From Fragilariopsis cylindrus CCMP1102 (lineage: Eukaryota > Bacillariophyta > Bacillariophyceae > Bacillariales > Bacillariaceae): a stretch of DNA of 64,000 bases. Position 1 is the stretch's first letter, and each line of letters opens with the position of its first letter. Below the pieces are notes generated by a model. That model was given only the letters and a program-made list of their open reading frames with translations. It made no database searches and was not told where the DNA came from. The translations under genes and the position numbers were made by a program. Positions 55,617 to 64,000 of this stretch are shown here, piece by piece. The stretch spans positions 682,001 to 746,000 of the forward strand of contig FMBT01000290.1 in NCBI GenBank assembly GCA_900095095.1, in the 5' to 3' direction.

Positions 55617-56342
55617 GCCAATTGCTAAGTGGGATCGACTATCTTGACTAACTCAGAATAGATCAACCAGTCACTGGTTGGATTCAAACCCAGTCTGCTA
55701 CAGTCACAGTTTGGATTCAAACCTGGTCCGATTCAGCAAACTGAGTCAAATCAGCCCGTCTCACAAAAACATACCAAAAACAGCATTAACAGCCACTCTT
55801 CTAACAATGAACCATAAATACAAATAATTGCACTAACTTGGCGAGCTATGGGCAGGACCATGCTGATGTGGGCGCTAGAGGGAGAAACCCTATTTTGGGG
55901 CCTAAATGACCCTTTTCGGAGCTTAGCACACCCTAAGACCTTCCTAACCTCCCTACAGCCCTAAATTATAGTTGTACCTTGTACCCATAGGTATAATGTA
56001 TAATGTTGAGCATATAATCTTTCAAGGTTATTAGGTCTATATTGATGGTGCATCACAGCCTTGATGAGAAATTATGTGTTTTAATAGCATTGGGTTTTGA
56101 CCCATGACACCCCAAATATATGTATGATTACTCAAAGTAATGGTATAATTCAAAACCTTTATGAATGAGGTTGATGCCAAGCTATTTTATTTGGGACTCA
56201 GCATACCTGGTATGGGCGCGGTAGCATCTCAAATGTTTTTGCAACGTGTGCATTTTGGGCTATTTTATGTCTATTCTATTGTTCCCCGACCCACCACATC
56301 ACCAATATGGCAACTGTTCCAGGTATTGTTGGTCTATTTTGA

Positions 56343-56379
<37 letters not shown>

Positions 56380-56402
56380 CATATATACATACATATATAC
56401 AT
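56343..56402. repeat. TA/TACA microsatellite
   Basis: An alternating TA run followed by acatacatatatacat-type units. Confidence 0.9.
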
Positions 56403-56681
56403 TGAAGGTATCTGGGTGTTCAAACCATTGTCCAGTTCCTTTTTTTGAAGTTGTGGCAGCCTATTTCTGAATGGTACTTTTGGGCATGGAAATATGACAT
56501 GTTGGCCAGAATGAAAATGTTTGTGTTCTGGAGGCAAGAATAAGTGACCCTTGGTTAGTCCCCTATGGGTATGGGATGAATGAATGGGTATTTTGGTGCA
56601 CCATGCTGGTTGTAGAACCTAAGGAGAACTTATTCATTTTTTTATAACCAAACTCCACTGAAGAATTTGTGAGATACAAAT

Positions 56682-57677
56682 GGCGCGTTCCGGCTCAAGG
56701 CTGCGTTTTGAGGGACACTCGGGACTAAAAATTTTTAATGCGCGATACCTCGCGACAGGAAAATTCTTTTGAAATTATTAAGAATTGAATGGAAAATTAT
56801 TCACATCATCATGACAATGGGAATGTAATGAATCGAAGCTCTATCAATATAGCTCCATTTAATACAAACTTTATAGACGAAATATAGATATCCGTATCGT
56901 TAATAGAGACAATTTTTTTTGCTTGAATTGGGTCATTTGGAGAAAATGCTATGAGGTCATATATGACTGGCAGGCAAATTTCGAATCGCCAGGAAGAGGT
57001 GCATAAGAGTGGAAAATTAAAAATCAAAGAATGGATTAATAAATAAAGTACTAATACAGAAGTCTCTATTAGTGTTATATTAGTTAATGCGATAATTTTT
57101 ATCCTTATTGTTACATTAAAAGAGGACCCATTGTCAACGGGTATGTAGGACGTGTTTTTTCCGAAAATCCAATCATGTGTGTCTTCTACTAAGAGAGACT
57201 TTTCGTACTTAAAAATAGATCCAATTCAACCCAAACTTTTTGTCCTTGTTAAGACTATAGACATCTATATTTTGTCTCATAAGCATTTATTAAATAGACT
57301 GATATCCATGGAGGTTCGATTGAGTACATTCCCATTTTCATGTTGATATAAGGAAAATTTCGCCCTATTTACTGCATAGGTGCGCGTTAATTATTATTTT
57401 CAACTTTGACGACGAGTACCCAATATGGGGGAAATTCTCCTGAAATAAGTACCAGGGCTTTGCTGACACTACCTAGACCTGTCGATAATTTGGAATGTGT
57501 AGAATGCCTATGGATAGGTACTGGAGAAGGTTTGAGGAGCTACCATACAGTTAAAAATCCGCCCGATTGATGGTACTTCACTGCATAGCGCGTGTTAACC
57601 AATCCCGTGTGGTAGGCGTCTGTCCGCAGATTGTCCTTTATTCACCATATTCGCGCAGCGTTGAGCCGGAACACGCC
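56682..57677 (+). mobile_element. Short TIR element nested in copy B
   Basis: 996 bp bounded by inverted repeats GGCGCGTTCCGGCTCAAGGC on the left and, at the right end, gcgttgagccggaacacgcc. The flanks atacAAAT and AAATaatg suggest a 4-bp target duplication. It shares its ends and several internal blocks (tggaatgtgtagaatg, ctggagaaggtttgaggagc) with 32116-32607, in the same orientation although the host elements are inverted. No coding capacity was seen. Confidence 0.8.
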
Positions 57678-57729
57678 AAATAATGATACCAATCAGAATT
57701 GCTTTAGTCAAGTGATGATGGACCACTAG

Positions 57730-58405
57730 GGATGGTAGGAGGGAAACACAATGATCTAGTACACTATGTGGATGTTTGTGCACCCAGCCCATCTGGTGTT
57801 GTCCTCTGTAACCGTTTCAAATGAGATATTTTGTTGTTCATTATTTCTGATCCAAAATCATGTTTTTTTCTGCCTACCATAACAGTGTCATGAATTTTAT
57901 TCCTCAACCACATGGACAGAAAACTAGTAGGAGACAAACTTAATGTTCTAGTACACTATGTGGATGTTAGTGTACCCGGCCTATTTGGTGTTGTCCTCTG
58001 CAACTCCTTCAAATGAGATATTCTGTGGTTCATTTCTGATCAAAAACCTTGTTATTGTTGTGTGCTTACCACATTAGCAAAACGATTTTTTTTCTGCAAC
58101 CACAGGAACAAAAAATTTGTAGGAGGGAAACACAATGATCTAGTACACTATGTGGATGTTTGTGCACCCAACCCATCAGGTGTTGTCCTTTGCAACACTT
58201 TCAAATGAGAAATTTTGCGGTTCACTTTGATCAAAAATCTAGTTATTTGTGTGCCTACCTCATTAGCAAAACTAATTTTTTTCTGCAACCGCATGAACAA
58301 AAAATGTGTAGGAGGCTTACACAATGTTCTAGTATACTATGCGGATGCTAGTGCACCCGGCCCATCAGGTGTTATCCTTTGCAACACTTTCAAATGAGAT
58401 ATTTT
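57730..58405. repeat. Four tandem ~190-bp subrepeats in copy B
   Basis: Units start near gtaggagg at 57738, 57929, 58120 and 58308. Each carries ctagtacactatgtggatgtt and ggtgttgtcctctg variants. Copy A has only two. Confidence 0.88.
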
Positions 58406-58654
58406 GCTGTGTGCACACATACATACATTATAAATCCCTAAAATATGTGCTGTGTGTGTGATCCTACATTGTGAGATACCAGTAGGCTTACCAGACTAAG
58501 GAATATAACATTTCTCCATCAAATAGGTCAATTGTAAACTTCATAGTTTAATTTTCTTTTAAAAAAATGACTATTTAGGTGTATATACTTGATGCTAAAG
58601 TTGTTATTATATACTGCACTAACAAATACTAGTAAAATTTTGAGCATGATTTAG

Positions 58655-59653
58655 AATTCATTTGGCGCCATTTTTCAATCGTGGTACTAGTACGATCTCT
58701 TTTTTTGGAGACCTCTTATATTATTACTGCATGCATTTATCAGAGGAAGAGCTATCATGTTCAATTCTGTTTAGCTATGCAACTTCACACTGAGGAAATG
58801 ATTCATTCGATTCATTCATTCTCTTGCCGCTACTATGCCGAAGTGAAATGAGCACCAAAAAGAACAGATGTCAACAAATTGTTTCCTTAAAAACAGTATT
58901 TTCCAATCAAAAACATGAATTGTATAAATATTGCATGTTCGAATGTATACATTTTGGTTTGATATTAGTATGATAATGTGCGTATGTGATAGAAGAACAG
59001 AGAATGATTGCAGTACTATATGTGAAAACTAATTACGAACTACTTAATAATATTGAATATCCCCAATGACAAATTGAAAGCTAGTACTCATTAAGTACGA
59101 CTAAAATAGTTCACTCTTAAAATTTGTTTCATTAATGCAATCTGCTTATCTTAAAACAAGTTGTGCTAGATTTACAATGGAAGTACGTGGCTAAGTGAGT
59201 TTCCAAAAAACTAATTCAGAATAATTATTTACGCTTCGTGGAAAGTCTAAAACACGGACTGACGATGCACAAAACGATTGATGACGATGCACAAGTATTG
59301 ATGTGCTTCAGAGGATTGATTAATTCAATCAAGTAGTAAGTACGTGTAATCATCGATAGAAAAAGTTACTAAGTTCTTTAAAGTCAAATGTTCCCAATAC
59401 CCACCTCTCTCTTACGGACCTTCGCCAATTAATCTTTGCACGTTCATGCCAAGCTAGCTAGCTAGTAGTAAAGAAAGTAAATAATAGTAAAATAAAAAAG
59501 TATGTATGAACTGTAGTAGGAAATCAAGTATGTTTTAGCTGTTATTATGTTAATGTAACAATTGTTTGTTACTGTATATTATATATTTTAGCTCTCTGGC
59601 TTTGTTGTTTACATAACAATGCACAGATACATTACATGACTACATTTTTTGTT
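58655..59653. other. Intergenic region
   Basis: AT-rich and non-coding. It holds the second copy of the gacctcttata-type direct repeat (58676-58735), a ctagctagctag run at about 59452-59463, and TACTGTA near 59570. No gene seen. Confidence 0.45.
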
Positions 59654-60598
59654 TTAAATAGTTTTTCTTTTCATCATAGAAGAGACGAGTGAAGATTCAG
59701 ATTTTTGTTTCCGTAATAGTAGTTCGATCGGATTTTTTTTACGTAATAATCGTATTGGATTTTTTTTTCCATTCTTTTTTACTTTTTCAAAAAATTCTTC
59801 GAGTGGTTGTAACTTCAATGTTTCGATGGTACGTTTCCGTTGATTACGTGCAATAGTGGATTTCTTACAGGCAGTCTGGATTTCTTTTCGTGAATAACCC
59901 GATTCACGTAACATCATATCACGATGCATGGATGGTATTTTCAATTCCGCCTGTATCCGTTTGGAATCCTGTACCGCTATTAAATATTCTTCTAAATCAT
60001 ACACCGATTCATCATCATAATCCCATGATAATGATATGGGTGGTCCCATTACTGTGACATTATCACCTAGTATTCTTGGATATTCACGTACAGTTAGTGT
60101 AGAAAATCGACATCTTCGTTTTTGTTGCTGCTGTATTGATGTTGTTGTTTCAGATGATGATGATTTTTCCAATAGATGTGCATCAGATACAGATCGTGGC
60201 CGTGTTGTTAACTTCTTGGTAGCAGAAGTCTTCAAAATAGGAGTTGGTCCATCTTGTTTTGGCTCTTCTTCAAGTAGTTCAGAACATATATCTTCTGTGA
60301 GTGAGCAACGTTTCACCTCGGAAGTAGTAGTATCATTCTGATCATCATCATCGTCGTCAGAAACCGAAGATATCATTATCTTCTCTCCTGTTGAAGATCG
60401 TATTGAATCTAACGTGTTGTCTAACGTAGTGTTTGCGACAGTATTATTGCTATCATCATTATATTTCCCTTTCTGCGCATCGTTTTCAACAACTTTCATT
60501 CCTATCATCGTCATAAAATTCTTGTTATTGCTACAAGTTCTATTATTGGTATTAATATGAGTAGTATAGCTAGAGTTCGTTTTCGAAGAACACAACAT
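59654..60598 (-). CDS. Uncharacterised protein with a V-R-E-Y/H-P-x-I-L-G-D-N motif
   Basis: 314 residues from ATG 60598. The first ~150 residues are Asn/Asp/Ser-rich and poorly conserved-looking. The ordered part starts at RCRFSTLTVREYPRILGDN, continues GPPISLSWDYDDESVYDLEE and RIQAELKIPSMHRDMMLRES, then GYSRKEIQTACKKSTIARNQ, and ends in a basic tail (KKNPIRLLRKKNPIELLLRK). I associate the REYPxILGDNPxVxxGPPxxxxW pattern with an uncharacterised family common in diatom proteomes; no function is known to me. The basic C-terminus and lack of signal peptide suggest a nuclear or cytosolic protein. Confidence 0.75.
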   Translation of the reverse strand: MLCSSKTNSSYTTHINTNNRTCSNNKNFMTMIGMKVVENDAQKGKYNDDSNNTVANTTLDNTLDSIRSSTGEKIMISSVSDDDDDDQNDTTTSEVKRCSLTEDICSELLEEEPKQDGPTPILKTSATKKLTTRPRSVSDAHLLEKSSSSETTTSIQQQQKRRCRFSTLTVREYPRILGDNVTVMGPPISLSWDYDDESVYDLEEYLIAVQDSKRIQAELKIPSMHRDMMLRESGYSRKEIQTACKKSTIARNQRKRTIETLKLQPLEEFFEKVKKNGKKNPIRLLRKKNPIELLLRKQKSESSLVSSMMKRKTI

Positions 60599-63060
60599 GA
60601 AGACGAAAGTAACGTTATTAAGAGAGGGGAATGGGATTAAAGAATATAATATGCGTTGTTCTTTTAGTTTGTGTAGTGGCCTGGTCGTGGTTGTTTTGAA
60701 GAGTTTGTGAGATAATGAATTGTTTCGTTAGAATGGATGAGATCGGATGCATCATTGCTGTTCACAAGAACGGCGAAGTCGACTCAGGCGCTATTAACAA
60801 CTTACGAACGAACGAATGAATGAACATGCTTCTTTTACGTAAATAAGAATCAGCAAAGCAAAATTCTGATTAACTTACTGGTACCAATGAGAATTTAGAT
60901 ATTATGTGGGATTGCAATTCTACGAGTACGTAAAAAAGAATCAGCAATAGCAAAATTCTGTTTTACCAATGAGAATTTAGAATATTAGTAGTGTTGGATT
61001 AGGGATTGAAAAAGAGTTAAAGCCACAAGATGTCGAACTGCAACTGTGCGTACCGCTGAGAAGATCTATCTACACTTTGTTGTGGACTGGTGAGCGCAGA
61101 TCTTTTTTCGAATCGATCTAGTCGATTTAGAATTCATGTGCCAACAATCTACCGGAAGTTTGTATCTTCAAATATTGCTTATTTAATTTGTGTGGACACG
61201 AATGGAATGAATTCGAACTCAATGATGATCCCCTGAGAATTGTAAAGAACCATTCTAGTATAATCCAATGATTCACGATCAAGTAGTAAATAATGAGTCA
61301 AATTCTATTTTATTTATGGTAAAAATAATTTCTATTATTGATATGTTTACGACTTCGAATGTATTAAAAAATCTTCACATAGCAATAAATTATTTTGATA
61401 TTTAACACTAAAAGTCGCATCACAGCGGAGGAATGTATCCCCCAAAACCTCAACATTCGCTCATGATTTACTTTCAACACGACAAAAATAATTGAATAAT
61501 GCACATCGCTGTTGACATCATTAATGATCATCGCGCCTAACCTACTTACTGTATGACATATTCAACAGTTTTGGTATGGTACAGTAATCAAGAATTAATG
61601 CATGCAAAGGAGGCAGCTGATAAAAGTGATAAAGAATATCTTTATTATTTATTTACTGCCAGCACTTTCAGAACTTCATAAAATACCTTACTGTACTGTA
61701 AGAGGTCATACAGTATCTCTACTAACCAGTAAATAATGGCTGATTGATATCTCTTTCATTATCTCCCCCCGCCCCCCTCGCCTCGCCTCCCCCAAATGTG
61801 CTACTGTACATTATTGATGTGATGGCACATTACACCATATTATCTTCACCCACTACATATTTTTTTCTACTATGCTCTCTTCTTAGATAGAATGAAACTG
61901 TGCTTACATGTCATACCTCCAAGGCTTTTGCATATTTCGACATAGTTTTATTACTATATTGTGACCTGGAATGATGATTAGGACTGCCCATTACTTGGCT
62001 TGGTGCGGTGGTTTCATAATATTATTCCCACCATAGCATACAGGTAGAGAAATCCATTGGATAAGCGCATGTAATGTGCGTGCCTTCAAATTTGTTGGAA
62101 TTTCTACCAGGAGTGGGCAATGATTCGGATGTTTTGTGTCTGTTGCTTGTTGCGATGTTAGTCGTAGTGTGAGATCTGCTATTTCTTTGTGCTGCTACTG
62201 TACGTGCCTGCCCTATACTGTGCTGTACTACATAGATCGATCCAACTAACGCATTGATCGATCCAACTAAATCGCATCTCCCACGTGTCCCAAGACAAAA
62301 CTCATCCTCCTTAAACGCCGCCATCGTTTGTTAATTATTCCAGCAACGCATCATCCATCTAGCATCCCCACACACACGTACAATCTGCACCCCACTCACA
62401 TACTAAATCTTTGTGAGAGGGGTCGAGAGTCAAGTAATAAAAGATATGGAGAATGGAATCATTGGGATATTGCGTGTTTTGCGAAAAATCCTCTTTTCCG
62501 ATAGTGGTGGAGGGTAACTGACTTTTGATCCATACTCATGAAATTGGTAGCTAATGACTTTCTATTATCCGACGGTTTGATCATGTCAGCGGATGGTGGG
62601 ATATTTTACATTATACTTAGTAGTAAGTGTAGTCATAATAATAGCCATCCACAGCATCACCTACTTAAATATGATGATGGTTTGTTTTGAAGTAGGGTAA
62701 CCTATGCAAGCGCAATTATTTGCCGCCAGAGACTGTTTGCTACGATAAATTTACGTATTACATTCCTATCATCACTAAATGCATACAATCGTTCGAGAGT
62801 TTGATCAGGATACAAGTGGATGGTACTACGTAGGAGACGTAACGCATTGTTCGGGTGGATAAGGAGAAATTAATTAACGAAACAATTATTTCGGTTTTTT
62901 ATTCGTGTCCTACGACGGAATATCGTGTTGGGCGCGTGACTATTAATAATTATAGACAATTTTTTTCGCAATTCGTAGTAATATTATTTACAATCAAACA
63001 TGCAGGAGTAGAGTAGAGAGTTGATCATAATGATTTGTCGCAGTGTCTACGATACTGTAA
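60599..63060. other. Gene-poor intergenic region
   Basis: About 2.4 kb with no convincing gene. It contains an imperfect tandem duplication at 60837-60988 (agaatcagcaa.gcaaaattctg ... accaatgagaatttaga, period ~92), a CCCC/CCTCGCC-rich patch at 61766-61795, and at least eight TACTGTA/TACAGTA copies between 61540 and 63059. The last copy, 63053-63059, lies one base before the ATG of the next gene. Confidence 0.5.
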
Positions 63061-63666
63061 ATGCGATTCATAACAACAATCTTATATAGAATGACGAACG
63101 ATCACACTCATCACTACCACCTCATACTCCTCCTACTAATCTTCCTCCTCCCCACCAAAACAATCGCCAAATCAGACACCAACTACTGGTACGACTGCTC
63201 CATCGACGAACACATCCCCAACCCAAAAACCAAATTCCTAAACGTCACATCCAACCCCACAACCGTCACACGACACTCCGGTCAAATCATTTACAAAACA
63301 ATCCAGTACGATGGAATCCCCGGTGTTGATTTAAATTTAGAAACGATTAGTGCGGATTTTCATCAGTACTACAAGGTATTTGGTAAACGATGGACGACAT
63401 TCCTCCACGTGCACAAGGTTCCACAATGTGACGCCAAGGGGAATGAAAATCTATGTCCGTTGAAGGTGGGGGAGAGTGTGGAGATAAAGAGTGTGCATCC
63501 TCCGTTGGGGTGGTATACGCCGTATGGAATGTATAGGTCGAGGCAGGTGTGGAGGGATGGTAGTACGGAGGAGCCTTTGGGGTGCGTGGATATGGAATTC
63601 GAGTATAGGGCTGAAGACGTGGTGGTAGGTGATGAGGAGGAGAGTGAGGTAGAAATTACAGAATAA
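63061..63666 (+). CDS. ML-domain (NPC2/MD-2-like) secreted lipid-binding protein
   Basis: 201 residues. A hydrophobic leader (LILLLLIFLLPTKTIA) is preceded by a ~20-residue His/Thr-rich start; a downstream ATG (MTNDHTHHYH, residue 11) could also be used. The mature domain has the ML pattern: YWYDCSID near the start, a beta strand GIPGVDLNLETISADF, then CDAKGNENLCPLKVGESVEI and HPPLGWYTPYGMYRSRQVWR, LGCVDMEFEY. Cys positions (C49, two in the C-x7-C pair, last C) fit NPC2-like disulphides. Family members bind sterols or phospholipids in the secretory or lysosomal lumen. The tail is acidic. Base composition flips from C-rich to G-rich along the gene. Confidence 0.7.
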   Translation: MRFITTILYRMTNDHTHHYHLILLLLIFLLPTKTIAKSDTNYWYDCSIDEHIPNPKTKFLNVTSNPTTVTRHSGQIIYKTIQYDGIPGVDLNLETISADFHQYYKVFGKRWTTFLHVHKVPQCDAKGNENLCPLKVGESVEIKSVHPPLGWYTPYGMYRSRQVWRDGSTEEPLGCVDMEFEYRAEDVVVGDEEESEVEITE

Positions 63667-64000
63667 GTTTAGTATAAAGCTTTTAAAGATTATTTAAATT
63701 TAGAGGATATAGTTTTTGACCTAGATTATCTAGAATCTACCGTCTAAATAATAACCTATTTCGCACCTCTAGATTAGTTATTAGCTTTTGATTCGACATG
63801 TGAGGGTTTGTTGCTGTTTTTGTTCTTGTTCATCAGTATAATTTTTGAGCTAGATTCTAGATAATCTAGGTCAAAAACTATTAACTGTGCTGTACTGTAT
63901 CTCTACCGTATGTATCTATACTTAGATGGGATTGGTTTGCAGTCACGTATAAATCTCAGCGTACTAGTAATTCATCGTTGTTGTTGTGCGCGCGCGCCTC
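63667..64000. other. Region downstream of the ML-domain gene
   Basis: Contains the inverted-repeat element at 63710-63880, a TACTGTA near 63893 and a cgcgcgcg run at the window end. No gene. Confidence 0.45.
63710..63880. repeat. 30-bp perfect inverted repeat with 111-bp spacer (MITE-like)
   Basis: 63710-63739 (tagtttttgacctagattat...) is the exact reverse complement of 63851-63880. The arms contain the internal palindrome ctagattatctag/ctagataatctag. It lies 43 bp after the ML-gene stop, so it would be transcribed into a strong hairpin if inside the 3' UTR. No clear target duplication. Confidence 0.9.

Larger units (their letters stand above)
53805..58654 (-). mobile_element. Degenerate repetitive element, copy B
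   Basis: Inverted homologue of 30931-33750, about 2 kb longer: it holds the larger nested TIR element, four rather than two ~190-bp subrepeats, and a central stretch (roughly 54150-55250) not evident in copy A. Divergence between copies (many substitutions and indels) marks both as old. Short protein-like stretches survive. A 45-bp direct repeat (tttcaattgtggtacaag...gacctcttata, 54857) recurs just outside the shared right end (58676), possibly marking a true boundary of one of the nested sequences. Confidence 0.7.

Noticed and set aside
62022-62324. 100-codon minus-strand frame
   Set aside because: No domain, mixed composition, and TACTGTA-rich surroundings typical of spacer DNA here.

Overview
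This window reads as nuclear DNA of a diatom, or a close stramenopile relative. The evidence is spliceosomal introns of 117-160 bp with GTAAGT-type donors, acidic and poly-N/Q/D-rich proteins, secreted PSxxPS-repeat and BspA/DUF285-repeat proteins, helicase-associated-domain proteins, and a copia retrotransposon resembling the CoDi families described from diatoms. DNA is AT-rich. Genes are monocistronic, lie on both strands and are separated by 0.3-6 kb. There are no operons.

Layout. 0-6.5 kb holds a mitochondrial-type cobalamin adenosyltransferase fused to DUF5522, a divergent BCP1/BCCIP homologue, and an ankyrin-J protein with a LOTUS-like C-terminus. 7.4-13.4 kb holds two secreted, probably cell-surface or cell-wall proteins: a type I membrane protein with a lysine cluster of silaffin type, and a 16-repeat BspA-like protein. 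Between them lies a chimeric pseudogene made from pieces of two genes of this same window. 13.6-14.8 kb is a ~170-bp tandem array. 15-19.2 kb holds a YqaJ-like PD-(D/E)XK protein, a decayed coding remnant and an ERI1-like exonuclease. 19.7-27.1 kb is a complete copia element with two apparently identical 155-bp LTRs, a 5-bp target duplication and gag and pol in one frame separated by a single TGA.

28.7-30.4 kb is a three-exon secreted orphan. 30.9-33.75 kb and 53.8-58.65 kb are two old copies, in inverted orientation, of one degenerate element. Each carries an independently inserted copy of a smaller element with GC-rich terminal inverted repeats. 34-35.4 kb holds two unknown proteins, one with a frameshift. 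35.8-43.1 kb is a three-exon SWR1-type chromatin remodeller whose C-terminus continues into a WW domain, an F-box-like segment and a right-handed beta-helix. 43.4-45.1 kb is a JmjC-like oxygenase with a SET-like tail and an apparent frameshift. 45.6-46.6 kb is a WD-repeat pseudogene. 47-53.4 kb holds a class IV HDAC-like protein with a possible plastid presequence, a helicase-associated-domain protein and UTP6. 59.6-60.6 kb is an unrecognised conserved-looking protein, and 63.06-63.67 kb an ML-domain (NPC2-like) secreted protein.

Functionally the housekeeping set is nuclear: ribosome biogenesis (BCP1, UTP6), H2A.Z exchange (SWR1) and other chromatin or nuclease proteins. The secreted set (7.4, 10.9, 28.7, 34 and 63 kb) points to a cell-surface theme but not to a co-regulated cluster. 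The 7-mer TACTGTA/TACAGTA recurs in the non-coding DNA far more often than expected, in several cases right at start codons. All calls come from reading the sequence; no searches were run.
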